Shown one piece after another: positions 60,601 through 64,000 of a stretch of DNA of 64,000 bases (position 1 is the stretch's first letter; each line of letters starts with the position of its first letter). Made by a program: the position numbers and the translations under genes. The notes beneath the pieces are model-generated. The model saw only the letters and a program-made list of their open reading frames with translations. It was not told where the DNA came from and made no database searches. Origin of the DNA: Notospermus geniculatus (lineage: Eukaryota; Nemertea; Pilidiophora; Heteronemertea; Lineidae); the NCBI GenBank assembly GCA_002633025.1, contig NMRB01000496.1:171440-235439 (forward strand). Direction: 5' to 3'.

Positions 60601-63277
60601 TCCAGAAAAGGATGCAGTCAAGAAGCTGAGGTCATCGCTGCAGGTGACTAAAGGCACTCATGGGCTCGTACATTGCAAAGCCCAATACCAAAGACAAGAA
60701 CCTGAATCTAAAGCTGCTTTTCCACGAGGCTGGTGCGGACGCAGACGAGGCGGTGGCGTGCGCAGGCGGTGTGTTTCCACGAAACGGGCACATACGCGGG
60801 AGTTTTCGCACGGGTTTGAGTCTTTGGTCGGTGGGGCCTGTTTCAACTTCCATCATTTCTTTATCAGTAGGGGAAAATGATGACGCAATACCGCGTGTGC
60901 AGCAAGGGAGCAGAAAATGGCTACATGACCGATTCGAAAAAAACGCGTCCGCGCCCGTCGACTCCGTCCGCAGCCGCACCGTCGTCATGGAAACAGCTAA
61001 AGGGAAACACACTGGATTGATTTTTCCTCCCGCGCCAGCACACACCTCGTGGAAAGGTAGCTTAAGGCTACACTGAAGTTCAAGGAACTAGTGAGGACCA
61101 GGGAAAGGAATTAATCCAAAGTCTACCGCCTACCTCAGGGTCTGTGAAGTTTCGGAGCCTACCATTTTACCATCAGGTGCCAGATTGGTAGAAAATAGGA
61201 TTGGATGCTGATGCTTGGGATGGAAAATAGTTGACGAGCCGGTCCCACTGCCAACTGACGTTTCACCGTCTTAGTTACTTGGAGATGTTAGATGCAAATG
61301 CAAAACAGGTTGTTCATGCAGCACAAAGCACTGTGGATGCAAGAAATTAGGCCTTCCCTGCACAGCAGCACGCACCCTAGTGAATCCAAGAGGGTATTTG
61401 CGAGAACTCGGAGGAAGATGACAAAATTGATGCAGCCAATGAAACTGAGGATAGAGTGGGCTCTAGTTGAAATGAATAATATTTGGTAGAAATGAGTATG
61501 TGAGCTTATTCTGACGAAACCCTCTACTCATCCTAGCAACTGAATCTCGTGGCTATGAGAATTTCACTGGGTCAGCTGCTTTGTCTACCGATAATGGCGC
61601 GGAGAACAATGCATCGAAGATGCGTGTGTGTGTGTGTGGGGGGGGGGGTAGGTCCACCCTCAGTCCAGGGTAATAGAAATTGTCTAAACATGCACCTATC
61701 CTGTCAGAAAAGTTGCTGTTACCTGTCTCAGGACCAAGGAACAGTTACCTGGGCAATAGCATTTCATTTAAGTGTAATAATATCATGGTGTCTAATTTCG
61801 CCAGTACCCCAGTATCCTGTATTTTCTTATGGCAATAAAAACATTGTTCCAATGATGGGATTTTTTGGGACTTTTGATATATATTTTCCGAGATGCTAAG
61901 GATCAACATGAAATAGGTTTTGTTTTTGTTGCAATTAGTGGTGGGTCAATCCCCAAATTTACTAGCCTAAGTGGGCACACAGTCAATTGATGTAACAGCC
62001 ATACATGTATCTTTTACTACCATACACACTGTCAGGTAGAGTACAGCTGTTCCTTTAATCAAGCAACCTCCCACTGACCACAAGTGGAGATATTTCTTTT
62101 GCCATTGGAGAGTAGCATTGGCCAAGCCAAATGACCAGGAAAATGCATGAGGTATTATAAATGGACCATTCCAGGGAAATCTGCATGGAAAGGTTTTTTA
62201 CAAGGTCCCCAAGGTTGATCACACACAATGTATTTTGCAGTAGGTTAGATATTTTGTTGGTTGTTATTGGTCAGGAAAAATGTATGTACAGTGACTACCA
62301 GTAGATGGTACGGAAGAAAAAAAAATCCCTGAACTCGCTGATTGAAGAATGCAAAGATGAAAAGCATCTCAATGCAGGGAAGTCAATGCCATTAGAAAAA
62401 CATGTCCACGATCACGACAGGTGATCACAATCATGATCACAACAGGTCACGACTGTTACGCGTAATGCATTTCACTGCAATGGTTTAACTGGGTCGATTT
62501 GACACGCCATCTTACGGTGTTCCCAACGGCGCAACGACAACATCTCCCGATACCAAGAATATATAAGTACCAAGAATGTACAACTCCAAATATGTGTCAA
62601 AAGTGAGTTTACTAATTTGCCTCTGGTGACCCTGTAACTGAAGGGATCTTAATTTGTGAAGGATCATTGTGTAGAGAAGATCATAACGAACAAAATGACA
62701 CCTCCCGCAGTTGTATGCACTCAGAAATAACCGAGCTACAGAGCAGTTTTGAATGGACCATATTTTCGACAAATTGATATCGTACTTGATCTCAGGGTCG
62801 GGCACTCTGACCTAAACAACAAATCCATGGTTTCACCAAAATCAAAAAAATTTTGTATGCCAGTAATATGTCTGTAACTTTACATAAGAATATTGACGTT
62901 ATTCTAAATAATACAATTCAGAGTCAACAACCCTTACATTTAAACATTGGTTATTTAATTAGAAGGCCTATAATTACCGTACGCCCTCTATTATCAGAAA
63001 AAGTAACCTAATGCCCACCCTTTTGATTGATTACTGAGTTGTACATTCTTGGTACTTATATATTCTTGCCGATACTTACCAGTATACTTTGGTTCACCAG
63101 GTCATTTTTGGAGACTTCCTCGATGTGATCTTGCGCGGTTGGCAGATGTGAGCAGAAATCACTGTAGATTAAGAACTTTGTTTTCCATTTTATAAAACAG
63201 TCACTGATTTTTGGCGTGCCACCCGTGCATGCCTTGTGAAGTTCACTGTGAAATGCTGTGTGGACTTGGGCAAGGTC
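51618..63277 (-). CDS. VAV: VAV-family guanine nucleotide exchange factor, DH/PH/C1 exons
   Basis: Four minus-strand exons recognised: 63277-63080 (DH, 66 codons: DLAQVHTAFHSELHKA, CFIKWKTKFLIYSDFCSHL), 53211-53009 (end of PH: EKWCNPFLLVEKN, RAAWVAALQMAL), 52342-52209 (C1 first part: NGHDFVMHTYDKPTECSICK, LLRGIFFQGYLC), and 51689-51651 or a longer form to 51618 (C1 end: MKVHKECIRR). Phases join through C1, and the last exon exits in phase 1, matching the entry of both SH3 cassettes. VAV proteins activate Rho/Rac GTPases downstream of tyrosine kinases; DH-PH is the exchange module. Missing from view: the CH and acidic regions (off the right edge), and the second half of DH and first half of PH, which I could not find between 53.2 and 63.1 kb. 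Confidence 0.85.
51747..51887. repeat. Near-perfect 64-bp inverted repeat (hairpin)
   Basis: GGGGTAGTGGGCATAAAGGGG..CAGGCCTAAGCCAGGCGTAG..CTGGTCG pairs with its inverse across a loop of about 12 bases. The inner 31 bases (CATCAGGCC.. to ..GGTCG) are almost perfect. It lies in the VAV intron about 60 bases before the C1-end exon acceptor. Confidence 0.9.
51970..52200. repeat. CACAGAACCTCACGGGCTTC minisatellite, 4 units
   Basis: Units of 48-63 bp (AAATCACCACAGAACCTCAC, GGGCTTCCGTAACTTCAGG) abut the C1 exon donor at 52208. The array keeps long frames open on both strands, including the 163-codon plus-strand frame 51862-52353, but these are repeat products. Confidence 0.9.
52610..52935. repeat. 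32-bp minisatellite, about 10 units
   Basis: The unit is GAGAACCGGTAATCTGGGAA plus AAGGTGGCAAAT, in the VAV intron between the PH and C1 exons. The 212-codon minus-strand frame across it is a repeat product. Confidence 0.9.
53433..53576. mobile_element. Palindromic MITE, GGGCCGTATT ends
   Basis: GGGCCGTATTGAAAAAGGGCG pairs with CACCCTTTATGAATACGGCTC, and TAAGACTT..GTGTAACTTCG pairs with GAAGTTACACGAG..AAGTCTTA inside. Confidence 0.75.
53715..53815. repeat. 43-bp direct repeat, 2 units
   Basis: GTAAGTGTCTAATATGTCAG plus ACCTGAAAGAGTCTGAGATATTA occurs twice. Confidence 0.9.
54361..54512. repeat. Hairpin element, CCCCAACCGG family
   Basis: AATTTTCGACCCCAACCGG at the left pairs with CCGGTTGGGGTCGAAAATT at the right. 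The inner arms GCACTTTCTAGT..GATCCCAG pair as well. A half copy is at 23825-23900. Confidence 0.85.
55008..55567. mobile_element. 560-bp MITE with 22-bp perfect terminal repeats
   Basis: AATAGCCCTTTTTACACGGT at 55008 and its exact inverse ending at 55567. The inside repeats TTTTACACGG(T/G) and CCTCCACCTTCC blocks, with arms such as TCGATCTAGT..GAACC. No transposase frame. Confidence 0.9.
56225..56575. repeat. 23-bp minisatellite, about 14 units
   Basis: The unit is GATCCCAGGAACAGGAGCTA plus CCT, with degenerate edges. Confidence 0.9.
57253..57636. repeat. Foldback element with arms of about 90 bp
   Basis: AGCGAGGTTTAGCACCTTTC..GACTTCAACTACGAGAATGA..GCAGTCCGCTGTGGACATCC..AACGATTTGATAG (57253-57343) is matched inversely by 57541-57636 with few mismatches. 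The 80-codon frame over the right arm is not a gene. Confidence 0.9.
57977..58329. mobile_element. CCAGGGTGTCTACA inverted-repeat element
   Basis: CCAGGGTGTCTACA and TGTAGACACCCTGG are terminal inverted repeats. The inside repeats TTTAAGACTTTTTAAGACC. The CAGGGTGTC-type ends resemble hAT-type MITEs that I know from many animals. Confidence 0.75.
59819..60265. repeat. Foldback element with arms of about 60 bp
   Basis: GAACTTTCTAAGGATTTTTG..TTTCATCAAAATCTGTTGAG..GCTGAGATAT is matched inversely by 60205-60265 (ATCTCAGAAATCACTCAACA..TCCTTAGAAAGTTC). Confidence 0.85.
60540..61480 (+). pseudogene. Broken transposon-like ORF with cysteine-rich CXC tail
   Basis: Plus-strand conceptual pieces in shifting frames read ALKMIQNNRVFIEQAKIFSR, then ALMGSYIAKPNTKDKNLNLK (60655-60711), after an inserted element SLPPTSGSVKFRSLPFYHQV (about 61118-61178), LDADAW, GWKIVDEPVPLPTDVSPS, then CKCKTGCSCSTKHCGCKKLG and LPCTAA (about 61292-61365). 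At least two stops and several frameshifts break it. The order resembles, from memory, a repetitive invertebrate ORF family that ends in a tesmin-like cysteine-rich motif. Function is unknown to me. It is not a VAV exon because it lies on the opposite strand. Confidence 0.6.
60712..61062. mobile_element. MITE nested in the broken ORF
   Basis: AAAGCTGCTTTTCCACGAGG and CCTCGTGGAAAGGTAGCTT are inverted ends of a GC-rich 350-bp unit. Removing it brings the two halves of the surrounding ORF relic together. The ORFs inside it on both strands are chance frames of CpG-rich DNA. Confidence 0.75.
62554..63068. mobile_element. 515-bp element with 33-bp perfect inverted ends, abutting a VAV exon
   Basis: CAAGAATATATAAGTACCAA..GTACAACTC at 62554-62586 is repeated exactly inverted at 63036-63068. 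The right end stops about 9 bases inside the intron from the DH exon donor (63079-63078). A 97-codon minus-strand frame inside shows no VAV or transposase features. Confidence 0.9.
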
Positions 63278-63432
63278 CTGAAATAAAAGTAGGCACACTT
63301 CACTACAAATTAATACCCAAGGTATACTTAACTAAAAGAAGGTTACTTAACAAATACATGCCAAAAGTTAACTGTTTTTAAGTTTGGCTAGATCATCTTG
63401 CTCCGATTTTGAGACTGTGATGACCAACTAGT

Positions 63433-63608
63433 CCAGGGGCGGATCCAGAATCATGGGAAAGAGGAGGCACAGCCAGCGCACATCGTGGAAAACCTCGGTC
63501 AAATTTTGACATCTTTTCAAAATTTCAAAATTTCCCGGTCAATTTTAAAGATTTTCCAGAAAATAGAAGGGGCACGGGCCGGCTTTGCCCCCCTGGATCC
63601 GCACCTGG
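63433..63608. mobile_element. MITE with CCAGGGGCGGATCCAG ends
   Basis: CCAGGGGCGGATCCAG at the left and CTGGATCCGCACCTGG at the right are inverted repeats. CAGGGGCGGATCCAG ends are known to me from hAT-type MITEs of many animals. Confidence 0.8.
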
Positions 63609-64000
63609 AGTCACACTTCATCCAGAGGCAGCACTCAATAGTCTTCGCCATTCGCCTGTAGCACCATGTTTTTACTCAGATACTATTCCAGTGTCATCTC
63701 TGGGTTCCTTGGGTGTGCGTTTGTGCACCCGAGGTCCCATACCGCCCAGGACAGGTCATGCAACTCAATGGTGCGAGAGATCTAGACTGGTTTCCGGTCC
63801 CAACATAGCTCAAGGATAAGGGACCGGTATTGCCTGATGTAACGACGTAGTTGATTGGCTAACTCTTTTTGAATTTGAATTTGTAACTTCACAGTTGATT
63901 GGTTAGCTATTTTGGTATGTGAGGTAAGTAAGCTATTTCTCAGTACTGAGGGGAATCCTCTGTGACGTCATATTATGGCAGCTTTCTGCCAAGTGTGGCC
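63609..64000. other. Right edge, no exon recognised
   Basis: Presumably VAV intron leading to the upstream DH, acidic and CH exons. A short direct repeat (GTTGATTGG(C/T)TA) is at 63850-63905. Nothing else recognised. Confidence 0.4.

Noticed and set aside
60632-61076. Overlapping frames of 137-138 codons on both strands
   Set aside because: They lie in the CpG-rich MITE nested in the ORF relic and show no family features or splice context.
62512-62805. 97-codon minus-strand frame as the next VAV exon
   Set aside because: It has an acceptor-like start but no DH features, and it lies inside the inverted-repeat element 62554-63068.

Overview
This is a 64 kb window of an intron-rich animal nuclear genome. 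It holds five protein-coding loci that alternate in strand: ATP13A1 first exon (-), CHCHD5 (+), ODR4 (-), LRSAM1 (+) and a VAV-family signalling gene (-). Small phased GT-AG exons, full-length metazoan orthologues, and abundant tRNA-headed SINEs, MITEs and minisatellites point to a marine invertebrate deuterostome. The frequent GGCCTA and ACCGGTA words suggest an echinoderm to me, but the species is inferred, not shown.

Left part (1-14.9 kb) is gene-dense. ATP13A1 and CHCHD5 are head to head over about 0.6 kb, and ODR4 and LRSAM1 are head to head over about 1.36 kb, so both gaps probably hold bidirectional promoters. CHCHD5 (3 coding exons, 101 aa), ODR4 (12 exons, 468 aa) and LRSAM1 (17 exons, 720 aa) could be reconstructed completely with consistent splice phases.

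The middle (14.9-27.7 kb) has no gene that I can see. It contains an LRSAM1-proximal tandem repeat, several inverted-repeat elements (some flanked by TTAA), SINEs and minisatellites.

The right half (27.7-63.3 kb) is one VAV-like locus read on the minus strand. Upstream exons encode part of the DH domain, the end of the PH domain and a C1 domain. They are followed by two tandem copies of the 3' half of the gene, each a complete SH3-SH2-SH3 cassette with its own stop codon and poly(A) signal (cassette B 40489-49623, cassette A 27745-38305). The two 11-13 kb blocks are nearly identical. The coding differences I compared are all synonymous, while introns differ by several clean transposon insertions and by small duplications and deletions. 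The splice phase from the C1 exon fits either cassette. This is either a real tandem duplication giving alternative adaptor cassettes or two haplotypes assembled side by side; a 400-base N gap lies inside copy A. Exons for the second half of DH and the first half of PH were not found.

Other unusual points are a C1 domain that seems to lack zinc ligands, a 64-bp near-perfect hairpin in a VAV intron, a broken transposon-like ORF with a cysteine-rich tail and a nested MITE, and several transposons next to VAV exons.
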